From assembly GCA_041389525.1 (NCBI GenBank), contig JAWKRR010000006.1, forward strand, positions 130,027-194,026: a stretch of DNA of 64,000 nt. Reading direction: 5' to 3'. The stretch is from JACKFB01 sp041389525 (GTDB taxonomy: Bacteria; Myxococcota_A; UBA9042; PHBI01; JACKFB01). The notes under the pieces are model-generated. The model ran no database searches, was not told the origin of the DNA, and saw only the letters and a program-made list of their open reading frames with translations. Within the stretch, counting starts at the first letter, position 1; each line of letters opens with the position of its first letter. Shown in pieces: positions 1-8,705 of this stretch. The position numbers and the translations under genes were made by a program.

Positions 1-1543
1 TCATCTCGGCGAGCGCCGCCTCGTGCGCGCCCGCGCTCTCCAAGACCTCCGCCTGCTCTTCCGCCCTCGCAGCGGCCTCTCTCTCAGCCTTCTCCGCCCG
101 CTCGTTCGCGCTCTGCCGTGCCGACTCGGCGTCGGCGAGCTTCTTCTCTGCGTCGGCAGCCTTTTTCTCTGCGTCCGCCAGCTTCTTCTCTGCGTCGGCA
201 GCCTTTTTCTCTGCGTCCGCCAGCTTCTTCTCGGCCTCGCCGGCCTTCTTCTCGGCCTCGCCCGCCTTCTTCTCGGCCTCGCCCGCCTTCTTCTCAGCGT
301 CGGCCAGCTTCTTGTCCGCGTCGGCAGCCAGCTGCTCCGCCTTGTCCGCTTCCTTCTCGGCGCCCGCGAGCTTCTCCTTGTCCGCGTCGGCCTTCTTCTC
401 GACCTCGGCGAGCTGCTTCTCGAGCTCCCCTGCCTTCTTCGCCGCCGCCCCGCGCGCCGCCTCGGCCGCCTCCGCCGCCTTCTCCGCGGCGCTCAACCGC
501 TCGGTCACGACCTCCAGCGCCTCGGCCAAACGCCCGCGCGCCTCCTCCGCCTCGTCCACCTTCGCCTGCAGCGCCTCGGCATCCGCAGCCTGCGCCCCGT
601 CGGCCCGCGAGCGGTCGGCCATGGCGTCGCGCTCGGCTTGAAGCGCCTCAACCTGACGTCGCAGCCCCTCCAACTCGCGCGCCGCCGCCGTGCTCGACTC
701 CTCGAGACCCTTCCCGGCCGTCCGCGACGTCGCCAGCTCAGCCTCCAGCGCCGCGTTTCGTGCCCTCAGCTCGGCCACCACGCCGTCGTCCGGCTTGGCC
801 TCCTCAGGCTTTCGCAGCTCATCAGCGTCCCGCTTGGCCGCCTCCAGCTCGTCGCGGAGCGCCTGCAGCCGCTGAAACCCCTCGCGCGCCTGCTCGCGCA
901 TCCGATCGGTCTCGCTCCGCCGCTGCTCCGCGAGCTCAAGCTCCAGCTCCGCGAGCCGCTTCCGCATCCGGTCGAGCTCCGCCGTCGCCGCGGCGTCCAG
1001 CACCGACGGCACCGGCGTGTCCGACGAGCCGGCGCCACCCGCAGGCCGAAGCCCCGCGTCCGCGTCGTCGTCGCTCATCAGCTCGTCCATGTCGATCTCG
1101 AACTCCAGCTCGAGATCCTCTTCCTCCGCGGCCGCGTCGTCCTCGGCCTCATCTTCGTCAGCGCCTGACGGGTACTCCAGCAGCAGGTCCACGGAGGTCT
1201 TGAAGCGCGTCTCGTCCAGCGGCTTGCTCAGGTACGCGTCCGCGCGCGACGGCAGCGACTGGTGGTTGTGAAAGATGTCGTCGTCGGCCTTGGCGCTCAG
1301 CAGGATCAGCGGAACCTGCCGCAGCCGCTTGCTCTTCCGCTTCAGCTCCGTGCAGAGGTTCCAACCTTTGGGCAGGTCGGCGTCGACCACGATGAGCCCG
1401 GGCAGCGAGCGCTTCGCAGACTCCCAGCCCGCGCGCACGTCGCTGACCACCTCGATCGACACGCGACTCGAGTCCACCGCAGCCTCGACCAGCGTCCGGG
1501 TGCGGGGGTCCTTGTCGACGATGAGGATCGATGTCCTAGCCAT
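1..1543 (-). CDS. Response-regulator receiver domain fused to a long coiled coil (FrzS/AglZ-like), 3' end truncated
   Basis: Translation from ATG at 1543 gives a receiver domain over about residues 1-125. It begins MARTSILIVDKDP, has a candidate phospho-acceptor Asp in LIVVDADLP and a conserved Lys in YLSKP. An acidic linker follows, then several hundred residues of Ala/Glu/Lys-rich coiled coil built of heptads such as AEKKLAD. The gene runs off the window start, so its C-terminus is unknown. The architecture matches FrzS and AglZ of Myxococcus, which are polarity and gliding-motility proteins. That role here is inference; another coiled-coil scaffold is possible. The upstream neighbour is a lipoprotein gene on the same strand, 170 bp away. 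Confidence 0.8.
   Translation of the reverse strand, partial: MARTSILIVDKDPRTRTLVEAAVDSSRVSIEVVSDVRAGWESAKRSLPGLIVVDADLPKGWNLCTELKRKSKRLRQVPLILLSAKADDDIFHNHQSLPSRADAYLSKPLDETRFKTSVDLLLEYPSGADEDEAEDDAAAEEEDLELEFEIDMDELMSDDDADAGLRPAGGAGSSDTPVPSVLDAAATAELDRMRKRLAELELELAEQRRSETDRMREQAREGFQRLQALRDELEAAKRDADELRKPEEAKPDDGVVAELRARNAALEAELATSRTAGKGLEESSTAAARELEGLRRQVEALQAERDAMADRSRADGAQAADAEALQAKVDEAEEARGRLAEALEVVTERLSAAEKAAEAAEAARGAAAKKAGELEKQLAEVEKKADADKEKLAGAEKEADKAEQLAADADKKLADAEKKAGEAEKKAGEAEKKAGEAEKKLADAEKKAADAEKKLADAEKKAADAEKKLADAESARQSANERAEKAEREAAARAEEQAEVLESAGAHEAALAEM
138..320 (-). repeat. In-frame 21-bp tandem repeats encoding coiled-coil heptads
   Basis: About eight to nine consecutive 21-bp units encode the heptad AEKK(A/L)(A/G)(D/E). 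Some pairs form a higher-order 42-bp unit that is repeated almost exactly at about 141-182 and 183-224. The units lie inside the receiver/coiled-coil gene. They keep the frame and the heptad register, so copy number could change without breaking the helix. Confidence 0.85.
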
Positions 1544-1713
1544 ACCCACGCTTGCCCTCACATTGACCACGAGCCGAGCGAGCTTCCGCCACGCCCTGGG
1601 AGGTTGTCAATTCGGTCCGAGGCCACAGTTCCTGAAGGGAAAGCGCCTAACCGGCCGGCAACACAGGTGAGCCGGGTCCACCCCGACCGAGACACGTCCG
1701 CGGGTCGATCGTC

Positions 1714-2775
1714 CTACAGCCGCTCGCGGACCGCGTTGGCCAGCCCGAGCAGCTGCTCGGGCTTACAGATTGAGGCGTTGCAGCTCACGCTCACCACGAT
1801 CCGCTTGGTCAGGTCGCTGAAGCTCACGGTCAGGATGTCGTTCCAGTACGAGAAGAACGCCTTGGGGCCCGCGGCCGACGTGTCCTCGGCGTTCGAGAAG
1901 TCTCGGCGCATCCTGCGAAACCGGTCGTTGGCGTCGCGGCGGGTACGCTCGACCCAGATCTGCAGCGAGACGCCGAAGTTCGCCCGCACCGGCGGCGCGA
2001 AGTACACGGAGTTGTAGGTCTCGCTGGGCGGGATCCCGGACAGCGTGCCGTTGGGGGTCAGGGTGCGGTCGCCGGTGATGCGGCGCACGTCGTTGATATT
2101 GAGGTAGCGGCTGATGTCCAGCCCCACCGGCCCCGCCGCGGGCTGCGGCGTGGGCGCCACCTCCGCGCGCGGCGCTGCCTCCTCCGCGGTGACGGACGCG
2201 CGAACCGCCAACGCGGCCTCGCCATCGGCCGTCGGCGCGTCCGCAGCCTCGCCTTGGCCCGCTCCCGCCTGGTCTGCCGCCGCCTCGCCCGCGCCCGCCG
2301 CCGCCTCGCCCGCGCCCGCCGCCGCCTCGCCGTCGTCCGCGGGGGCACCGCCCTCTTCCGCGCCCGCCGACGCGCGCGCGACCAGCTCTTTGCGTCGCTC
2401 CTCGTTGCGCCGCTTCAGCTCCGCGATGCGTCGCTCCCTGTCGATGCGCCGCTGCTCCTCGGGGTCCAGGCTGTCGACCGACGCCTCGCCCGCGCCCTCC
2501 GCCGCCCTCGCCCGCTCGGCCGCGGCCTTGGCCCGCGGGTCCTCAGCGTTCTCCTCGTCGCCCGCGGCCGGCGCTTCACCCTTCGCCGCCTTCGCGCTCT
2601 CGGTGTCCGGCGAGGCCTTCGATGGCTCACCGTCCGCCTCCTCGGCACCCTCGGCCGCCGCTCCCTCCTCGGTCGGCGCGCCCTCCTTGTCGCAGCTCGA
2701 GCATGCGGTCTGGAAGAGCATCGCCGCGAGCAGCGCGGCGGTGAGGCAGGCAATGAGGCGGCTGGCCACGTGCAT
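1714..2775 (-). CDS. Putative lipoprotein with low-complexity Ala/Glu linker and unknown C-terminal domain
   Basis: 353 residues. The N-terminus is a signal peptide with a lipobox-like QTAC, so the acylated Cys would be C25. Residues about 30-215 are an Ala/Glu/Gly-rich, disordered-looking segment with repeats such as AGAGEAA. The C-terminal ~130 residues look folded and contain a pair of Cys in SVSCNASIC. I do not recognise this domain. Probably anchored in the outer membrane or periplasm. It is divergent from recD2 across a 200-bp gap. Confidence 0.75.
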   Translation of the reverse strand: MHVASRLIACLTAALLAAMLFQTACSSCDKEGAPTEEGAAAEGAEEADGEPSKASPDTESAKAAKGEAPAAGDEENAEDPRAKAAAERARAAEGAGEASVDSLDPEEQRRIDRERRIAELKRRNEERRKELVARASAGAEEGGAPADDGEAAAGAGEAAAGAGEAAADQAGAGQGEAADAPTADGEAALAVRASVTAEEAAPRAEVAPTPQPAAGPVGLDISRYLNINDVRRITGDRTLTPNGTLSGIPPSETYNSVYFAPPVRANFGVSLQIWVERTRRDANDRFRRMRRDFSNAEDTSAAGPKAFFSYWNDILTVSFSDLTKRIVVSVSCNASICKPEQLLGLANAVRERL

Positions 2776-2883
2776 CGAAGGTCCTCGTCAGGCGAAGCGG
2801 TCGCGCCCGGGGCCTTCCGCCACTGGCGGCATCGCGCAGTCCGAGCGGCGAGCGGCCGGATTATGAGGGGGGGCCGGCCCCGG

Positions 2884-2897
2884 GTCAACGCATTGAC
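2884..2897. promoter_or_regulatory. GTCA-N6-TGAC dyad upstream of recD2
   Basis: The 14-mer GTCAACGCATTGAC is an imperfect palindrome in the divergent gap between the lipoprotein gene and recD2. It differs at one base from the perfect palindrome at 59825-59838. It has the same GTCA-N6-TGAC layout as the boxes upstream of three flagellar sigma-54 promoters. No sigma-54 promoter is visible beside it, so its role here is uncertain. Confidence 0.45.
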
Positions 2898-2975
2898 GCG
2901 GCCGACTCTTCCGCCCTTTCGCGCGGGGACTTTGGTGCCTTGTCCGACCGCTCGCGTGCGTGCGAAGGTCCGGCC

Positions 2976-5174
2976 ATGTCCGAGACGCTGGAAGGCACGG
3001 TCGAGCGCATCCGCTTCGTCAACGAGGAGAGCCACTGGACCGTGATCTCCGTGCGCCCGGACGGCCAGGGCGCGCCTGTGACCGTGGTCGGCGTCATCCC
3101 CGGCATCAGCGAGGGGATGCCGGTTCGGGTGGAGGGCGAGTGGGCCGACGATCCGCGATTTGGCAGGCAGCTACGGGCCAGCCGCTGCGTTGAGCGCATC
3201 CCGGCGACCCGCGAGGGGCTGTCGGCGTATCTCGCCTCGGGCTTCATCGACGGGATCGGCCCGCGCATGGCCGAGCGCCTCGTCGACCGCTTCGGCACCG
3301 ACGTGCTCGACATCATCCGGCGCGACCCGGAGCGCCTCCGCGAGGTCCCAGGTCTGGGCGCCAAGCGCGCGGAGAGCGTCGCGTCGGCGGTCCGCGAGCG
3401 TCACGGACCCCAAGAGGCGCTCGTGTTCCTCTACGGGTTGGGGATCACCCCCGGCCTCGCGGGCAAGATCTACAACCGCTATCGCGACGAGACCGTCCAG
3501 ACCGTGCGCCGGAACCCCTACGCCGTCAGCGAGGAGGTCCACGGCATCGGCTTTCACAAGGCCGATCAGGTCGCCCGCGGGCTCGCCATCGAGCGCGACC
3601 ACCCGGCCCGCCTGCGCGCCGGCGCCCTGCACGTGCTGCGCGAGGCCCGCGGCGAGGGCCACTGCTATCTCCCCAGGCGCGAGCTGGTCGCCAGGACCGG
3701 CATCCTGACCGAGGTCGACGATCTCATCGTCGATCCAGCCATCGACGCGCTGGTCGACGATCATAAGGTGGTGCTCGACCCGCTGAGCGGCGCCACGGGT
3801 GACCCGAACGACTTGGCCGTGTTCCCGGTGGCCCTGCACACCGCCGAGTGCCGCACCGCCGAGCACCTCGCCGAGCTGCTCGCCGTCCGCATCCCGCCCG
3901 TCCCCGACCTGCTCGACCGCGTGGGCGCCGCGTCCACAGCGCTGGGCATCGACCTCGCCGACGAGCAGGCCTCGGCGGTGATGCTCGCGCTCACCGAGGG
4001 CGTCGTCGTCATCACCGGCGGCCCCGGCACCGGCAAGACCACCATCATCCGCACCCTGCTCGTCGCCTCCGGCCTCGCCCCGCACGCCATCGAGCTGGCC
4101 GCCCCCACCGGCCGCGCCGCCAAGCGCATGGCCGAGGCCACCGGCCACGAGGCGCGCACCATCCACCGGCTGCTCGAGTTCTCGCCCAAAGACGGCCAGT
4201 TCGCCCGCGACGAACACACCCCGCTCGAGGCCAGCCTCGTCATCATCGACGAGGCCTCCATGGCCGATCTGCCGCTCTTCGACTCGCTGGTGCGCGCCGT
4301 GCCGCCCGGCGCCCGCCTCGTCCTCGTGGGCGACGTCGATCAGCTCCCGCCCGTCGGCCCCGGCTCGCCGCTCACCGACCTCATCCGCTCGGGCCGTATC
4401 GCCGTTGCCCGCCTCACCCGCATTTTCCGGCAGGGCCAGGGCTCCGCCATCATCGAGAACGCCCACCGCATCAACCAGGGCGCGGTCCCCGAGGTCACGC
4501 CGCCCGGCACCCCGCGCCAGGACTTCTACTTCGTCCACCGGACCGAGGCGGACGAAATCCTAGCTACCATCGAAGAGATCGTGGGCACGCGGATCCCCCA
4601 GGGCTTCGACATGGACCCCATGCGCGACGTCCAGGTGCTGTCGCCCATGCGCGCCGGGACCGTCGGCGTCGACAACCTCAACCTGCGCCTGCAGGCCCTG
4701 CTCAACCCGACCGGCGAGACGCTGCGCGTGGGCTCCACGAACTTTCGGAAGGGCGACCGGGTCATGCAGATCCGCAACGACTACGATCGCGGCGTCTTCA
4801 ATGGCGACATGGGCTTCATCACCGAGGTGCACGCCTCGCAGCGCCGCCTGATCGTGCTGGTCGACGAGAAGCCGGTCATCTATGAGAAGGATACCCTCGA
4901 GGACTTGGTGCTGGCGTATGCGATCTCGATCCACAAGTCCCAGGGCAGCGAGTACCCGGCCGTGGTGATGCCGGTGACCACCCATCACTTCAAGATGCTC
5001 CAGCGCAACCTAGTCTATACTGGGATGACGCGGGGGCGCAGGCTGGTCGTGGTGGTCGGGACGCCGCGCGCCATGAGCATCGCGGTGCGCAACAGCGACG
5101 TCGCTGCGCGCAACACGCTCTTGGCGGAGCGATTGGCGAACCCGCAGGCGGCAGTGAGCGAGGTGAGGGTTTGA
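2976..5174 (+). CDS. recD2: RecD2-like ATP-dependent DNA helicase (SF1B)
   Basis: About 732 residues from ATG 2976, preceded by GAAGG. A TTG at 2940 would add 12 residues without a better ribosome site. The N-terminal region starts ETLEGTVERIRFVNEESHW, typical of RecD2, followed by helix-hairpin-helix segments (GIGPRMAERL, VPGLGAKRA). The helicase core has Walker A GGPGTGKTT near residue 348, Walker B VIIDEASM, and a C-terminal UvrD-like block (SIHKSQGSEY, VYTGMTRG). The family unwinds DNA 5'-3' outside RecBCD and acts in repair. No RecB or RecC is adjacent. It is the first gene of a four-gene operon and overlaps the RNB gene by 4 bp. Confidence 0.93.
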   Translation: MSETLEGTVERIRFVNEESHWTVISVRPDGQGAPVTVVGVIPGISEGMPVRVEGEWADDPRFGRQLRASRCVERIPATREGLSAYLASGFIDGIGPRMAERLVDRFGTDVLDIIRRDPERLREVPGLGAKRAESVASAVRERHGPQEALVFLYGLGITPGLAGKIYNRYRDETVQTVRRNPYAVSEEVHGIGFHKADQVARGLAIERDHPARLRAGALHVLREARGEGHCYLPRRELVARTGILTEVDDLIVDPAIDALVDDHKVVLDPLSGATGDPNDLAVFPVALHTAECRTAEHLAELLAVRIPPVPDLLDRVGAASTALGIDLADEQASAVMLALTEGVVVITGGPGTGKTTIIRTLLVASGLAPHAIELAAPTGRAAKRMAEATGHEARTIHRLLEFSPKDGQFARDEHTPLEASLVIIDEASMADLPLFDSLVRAVPPGARLVLVGDVDQLPPVGPGSPLTDLIRSGRIAVARLTRIFRQGQGSAIIENAHRINQGAVPEVTPPGTPRQDFYFVHRTEADEILATIEEIVGTRIPQGFDMDPMRDVQVLSPMRAGTVGVDNLNLRLQALLNPTGETLRVGSTNFRKGDRVMQIRNDYDRGVFNGDMGFITEVHASQRRLIVLVDEKPVIYEKDTLEDLVLAYAISIHKSQGSEYPAVVMPVTTHHFKMLQRNLVYTGMTRGRRLVVVVGTPRAMSIAVRNSDVAARNTLLAERLANPQAAVSEVRV

Positions 5175-7201
5175 GTGACGGGCGTGGAGAGCGTGAGGCC
5201 ACGGTGGGGCAGGTGGTCTGGCTGGCGGTGGGGGGCGAGCTGCTCGCGGCGCAGGTCAGCGCGCTCGAGGGCAAGCGTTTCCGGACGCGGGCGACCGATG
5301 GGGTCGAGCGCATCGTGTCGGCGGACCGGCTCTACTGGGTTGGTGACCAGCGCGTGGCGCGGGTAGAGGACCTGGCGCCCTACGCGGCGAAGGTGCGTGA
5401 GCTTGCGGCCGGCGTGGATCTGCTCGGCGCTTGGGAATTGCTGGCCGATTCCGACGCCTTCGACCCCAGCAGCGCCGAAGAGCTGGCCGCGCTGGTCGTG
5501 GGCGGTCGCGGCTCGGCCGAGGTCGACGCCCTCATCCAGGCGATTTTCGCCGATCCCGTCTACTTCAAGGTGAAGCGCGGCGAGATCGTGCCGACGGGCC
5601 GCGAGGCTGTGGACGCGGCGCGACACCGGCTGCTCGCCGAGGCGCGCGAGGCCGACGAGCTGACCTTCGCCACCGCCCGGCTGGCCGCACGCCTGCGCGG
5701 TGAGCCGCGACCGACCGACGATCCGGACGGCGAGGCGGCCGAGGCTGGGTTTATCCGCGCGCTGGTGGACTTCGCGGTCGAGGGCAAGGACTCGCCCGCG
5801 GCCCGCAAGGCCATGCAGATGATGGAGGCCTTGCAGGTCAAGCGCACCGGGGACCCGCCGCGACGCGCCTTCGAGCTGCTCGTGAAGATCGGCGAGTTCG
5901 ACGAGGACGAGAACCTCTTCGTGCGTGCCGCGGCCGTTCGCACGCGCTTCCCCCAGGACGTGCTCGACGAGGCCGCGCGGACCGCCGCGTCGCCTCCGAT
6001 GCCCGTCCGGCCGCTGGACGCCCGGGAGATGCTGACCGTCGCCATCGACGACGCCCGCACCACCGAGGTGGACGACGCCTTCGCCATCGTCGGCGACCGA
6101 ATCTACGTGTTCATCGCCGACGCGGCGGCGGTCGCGCCCCGAGGCGGGCTGGTCGATCGCGAGGCCGCCCACCGGGCCTCCACGCTGTATCTGCCCGAGG
6201 GCAAGGTCCCGATGATGCCGCCACAGCTGGCGGAGGACACGGCCAGCCTGCTCGAGCAGGTCGACCGCCCCGCCCTCTGCTTCTCCGGCGAGCTGAGCAG
6301 CGACGGAGAGCTGGTCGCCTTCGAGGTCACCGAGGCGTTGTGCCGCATCGACCGGCGGCTGACCTACGGCGAGACGGACCAGATTCTGGCAGGCGACGAC
6401 TCGCTCGCCGGGCCGGAGGTCGCCGCGCTGGTCGGCCAGGCCGCGCGCTGGATGGCGCGACACCAGGACGCGCGGCGGGCTCGTGGCGCCCTGCTGCTGC
6501 AGCGCCACGAGGTCGAAGTACGCGTCGACCCCGAGGCAGGCATCACCGTCAAATCCATCGACGCCAACGGGCCCGCACGCCAGCTGGTCAGCGAGATGAT
6601 GATCGCGGTGTGCGCCGCGACCGCGACCTGGTGCCGCGACCAGCAGATCCCTTGCGTCTACCGCTCGCAGCCGCCGCCGGACGTGCCGGTCGAGACCGAG
6701 GGCGCCGGCGATCTCGACTCCGCAGGCCAGGTCGCGATCCTCCGCACCCTGAAGCCGTCGGAGCTGACAACCCAGCCCCACGGCCACTTCACGCTCGGCG
6801 TGGGCGCCTACACCCAGGTGACCAGCCCCATCCGCCGCTACCAGGACCTGCTGATGCACCAGCAGATCAAGACCTGGCTGCGCACCCGTCGCCCGCTCTT
6901 CAACGACGGCCAGCTCATGGCCGAGTTCAGCGAGGTCGACCGCCTCGCCCGAGCGCTGCGCCGCGTCGAGAACGACACCCGCCGTTACTGGACCCTGCGC
7001 TATCTGGAGCTGCACCGGGAGCGCGTGTGGGACGCGACGGTGCTTCGCGAGCTGGGTCGGCGCTGGCTGGTCGAGATCGAGGAGATCGGGCTACAGACGC
7101 CGATGGTCTCGCCAGGACGGATGGCCGCCGGGGACCGCCTCCAGCTACGCGTCGCCGAGGTGAGCGCCCGCCGAGACCATCTCGTGCTCCATGCCGCGTG
7201 A
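5171..7201 (+). CDS. RNB-domain 3'-5' exoribonuclease (RNase II/R family)
   Basis: 676 residues, start TTG in a TTGA overlap with the recD2 stop. The RNB catalytic signature IDDARTTEVDDAFAI, which carries the metal-binding aspartates, lies near residues 290-305. The conserved SPIRRYQDLLMH motif follows near 555. The N-terminal ~45 residues resemble the small beta-barrel of organellar and cyanobacterial RNB enzymes rather than two canonical cold-shock domains. The C-terminus (about 630-676) resembles a short S1-like fold. Expected reaction: processive hydrolysis of RNA to nucleoside 5'-monophosphates. The next gene, an XPB helicase, starts 11 bp before this stop. Confidence 0.9.
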   Translation: MSDGRGEREATVGQVVWLAVGGELLAAQVSALEGKRFRTRATDGVERIVSADRLYWVGDQRVARVEDLAPYAAKVRELAAGVDLLGAWELLADSDAFDPSSAEELAALVVGGRGSAEVDALIQAIFADPVYFKVKRGEIVPTGREAVDAARHRLLAEAREADELTFATARLAARLRGEPRPTDDPDGEAAEAGFIRALVDFAVEGKDSPAARKAMQMMEALQVKRTGDPPRRAFELLVKIGEFDEDENLFVRAAAVRTRFPQDVLDEAARTAASPPMPVRPLDAREMLTVAIDDARTTEVDDAFAIVGDRIYVFIADAAAVAPRGGLVDREAAHRASTLYLPEGKVPMMPPQLAEDTASLLEQVDRPALCFSGELSSDGELVAFEVTEALCRIDRRLTYGETDQILAGDDSLAGPEVAALVGQAARWMARHQDARRARGALLLQRHEVEVRVDPEAGITVKSIDANGPARQLVSEMMIAVCAATATWCRDQQIPCVYRSQPPPDVPVETEGAGDLDSAGQVAILRTLKPSELTTQPHGHFTLGVGAYTQVTSPIRRYQDLLMHQQIKTWLRTRRPLFNDGQLMAEFSEVDRLARALRRVENDTRRYWTLRYLELHRERVWDATVLRELGRRWLVEIEEIGLQTPMVSPGRMAAGDRLQLRVAEVSARRDHLVLHAA

Positions 7202-8705
7202 CCCGAGCCCCTCAAGAGCCAGAACTCCCAGCGCCCGCCTGAGCTTCGACCGCGGCACGTTGGTGCTGGAACCCGCGGGTTCGCCCGCTGCGCCCGCTGC
7301 GCCCGATTCGCCCAGTGTGACCGGTGCGGCCGCTTCGAATGGACCGGGCTCGATCTCGGGCGGGCTTACCACCACCCACCAGCCGCCCGCCGAGCTCACC
7401 GCGCCCGCCGGCTTCGTCGCCGACCCCCGCGTGGCCGGGCGGCTGCGCGCCCCCGCCATCCTCTACCGCCGCGCCTTGGCCGAGCTTGTGCGCGCCGGTC
7501 ACGTCGTCGACGACCGCGCCAGGAGCTACGAGGAGCTCGAGATCAGGCCGCGCCGCGAGCGCGAGCCTTACCCGCACCAGCGCGAGGCCGTGGACGCCTG
7601 GGTGGCCGCCGGCCGCCGCGGCGTGGTCGTGCTGCCGACGGGCGCGGGCAAGAGCTACGTCGCCGAGATGGCCATCGCCCAGGTCGCGCGCTCGGCCCTG
7701 GTGGTGTCGCCGACCATCGATCTGATGAATCAGTGGCTGTCTCTTTTGCGATCGGCCTTCGGCGAGGAGCGGGTCGGCGGGCTGGGCGGCGGCATGTCCA
7801 CCCTGGCGCCGCTGATGGCCACGACCTACGACTCCGCCTACCTTCATATGGAGCGTCTGGGCGACCGCTTCGGGCTCATCGTCTTCGACGAGTGCCACCA
7901 CCTGCCGGGCCCGACCTACGCCCAGGGGGCCGAGTGCGCCATCGCGCCGTTTCGGCTCGGCCTCAGCGCGACGCCCGAGCGCCAGGATGGCAGCCACACC
8001 CTGCTCGACACGCTGATCGGGCCGACGGTGTACCGGCGCGACATCAAAGACCTGGCCGGCGAGTACCTGGCCGACTACGAGGTCGTGCGCATCCGCGTCC
8101 ACCTGACCGAAGATGAGCGGGCACGTTACGACGCCGCGCGCGCCGAATACCGAGGTTTTGTCGCCTCCGAGGGCATCCGGATGGGCGCCAGCGACGGCTG
8201 GCAGCGCTTCCTGGTGGCCACCTGCCGCTCCCGCGCCGGCCGCCGCGCGTGGCACGCGTGGCGCGAGCAGAAGCGCATCGCGCTGCAGTCCCACGCGAAG
8301 CTCAGCATGTTGGCCGAGATCCTGCGCCAGCACGCCGGTGAGCAGGCCATCATCTTCACGGCGGACAACGACACCGTGCACGCGATCTCCAGGCGCCACC
8401 TCATCCCGGCGCTCACCCACCAGACGCCGGGGCCAGAGCGCGCCGAGGTCCTCGAGGGCTTCAACGCCGGGCGGCTGCGCGCGGTGGTGACCTCGCGCGT
8501 GCTCAACGAGGGCGTGGACCTCCCGGCGGCCTCCATCGGCGTGGTGCTCAGCGGTTCGGGCAGCGTCCGCGAGCACGTCCAGCGCCTGGGTCGCATCCTG
8601 CGGCGCCACGGCGACAAGGAGGCGACGCTCTACGAGGTCGTGACCGCCGACACCGCGGAAGAACAGACCAGCGCGCGGCGGAGGGAGCACGGTGCTTACC
8701 GCTGA
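7191..8705 (+). CDS. XPB/Rad25-family SF2 DNA helicase
   Basis: 504 residues. An unconserved Ala/Pro-rich N-terminus (to about 60) is followed by an SF2 core: Walker A LPTGAGKSYV near residue 147, DEAH-box variant DECHH, motif III LGLSATPER, and motif VI QRLGRILRR. The layout matches XPB/SSL2-type helicases of archaea and some bacteria. The identification is strengthened by the adjacent gene for the known XPB partner Bax1, whose start overlaps this gene by 14 bp. XPB-Bax1 is an established helicase-nuclease machine in archaea, implicated in nucleotide excision repair. It overlaps the upstream RNB gene by 11 bp. Confidence 0.88.
   Translation: MPRDPSPSRARTPSARLSFDRGTLVLEPAGSPAAPAAPDSPSVTGAAASNGPGSISGGLTTTHQPPAELTAPAGFVADPRVAGRLRAPAILYRRALAELVRAGHVVDDRARSYEELEIRPRREREPYPHQREAVDAWVAAGRRGVVVLPTGAGKSYVAEMAIAQVARSALVVSPTIDLMNQWLSLLRSAFGEERVGGLGGGMSTLAPLMATTYDSAYLHMERLGDRFGLIVFDECHHLPGPTYAQGAECAIAPFRLGLSATPERQDGSHTLLDTLIGPTVYRRDIKDLAGEYLADYEVVRIRVHLTEDERARYDAARAEYRGFVASEGIRMGASDGWQRFLVATCRSRAGRRAWHAWREQKRIALQSHAKLSMLAEILRQHAGEQAIIFTADNDTVHAISRRHLIPALTHQTPGPERAEVLEGFNAGRLRAVVTSRVLNEGVDLPAASIGVVLSGSGSVREHVQRLGRILRRHGDKEATLYEVVTADTAEEQTSARRREHGAYR

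Noticed and set aside
23..1203. Long plus-strand open frames of 360-380 codons
   Set aside because: They are antisense to the coiled-coil gene; their Ser/Leu/Arg-rich repeats are the complement of the AEKK heptads.
3171..4538. 455-codon minus-strand frame in recD2
   Set aside because: Antisense shadow of a gene with clear helicase motifs; Gly/Val/Asp-rich composition and no recognisable domain.
5015..7015. 666-codon minus-strand frame opposite the RNB gene
   Set aside because: Antisense to a gene with intact RNB catalytic motifs; high GC content keeps the opposite strand open.
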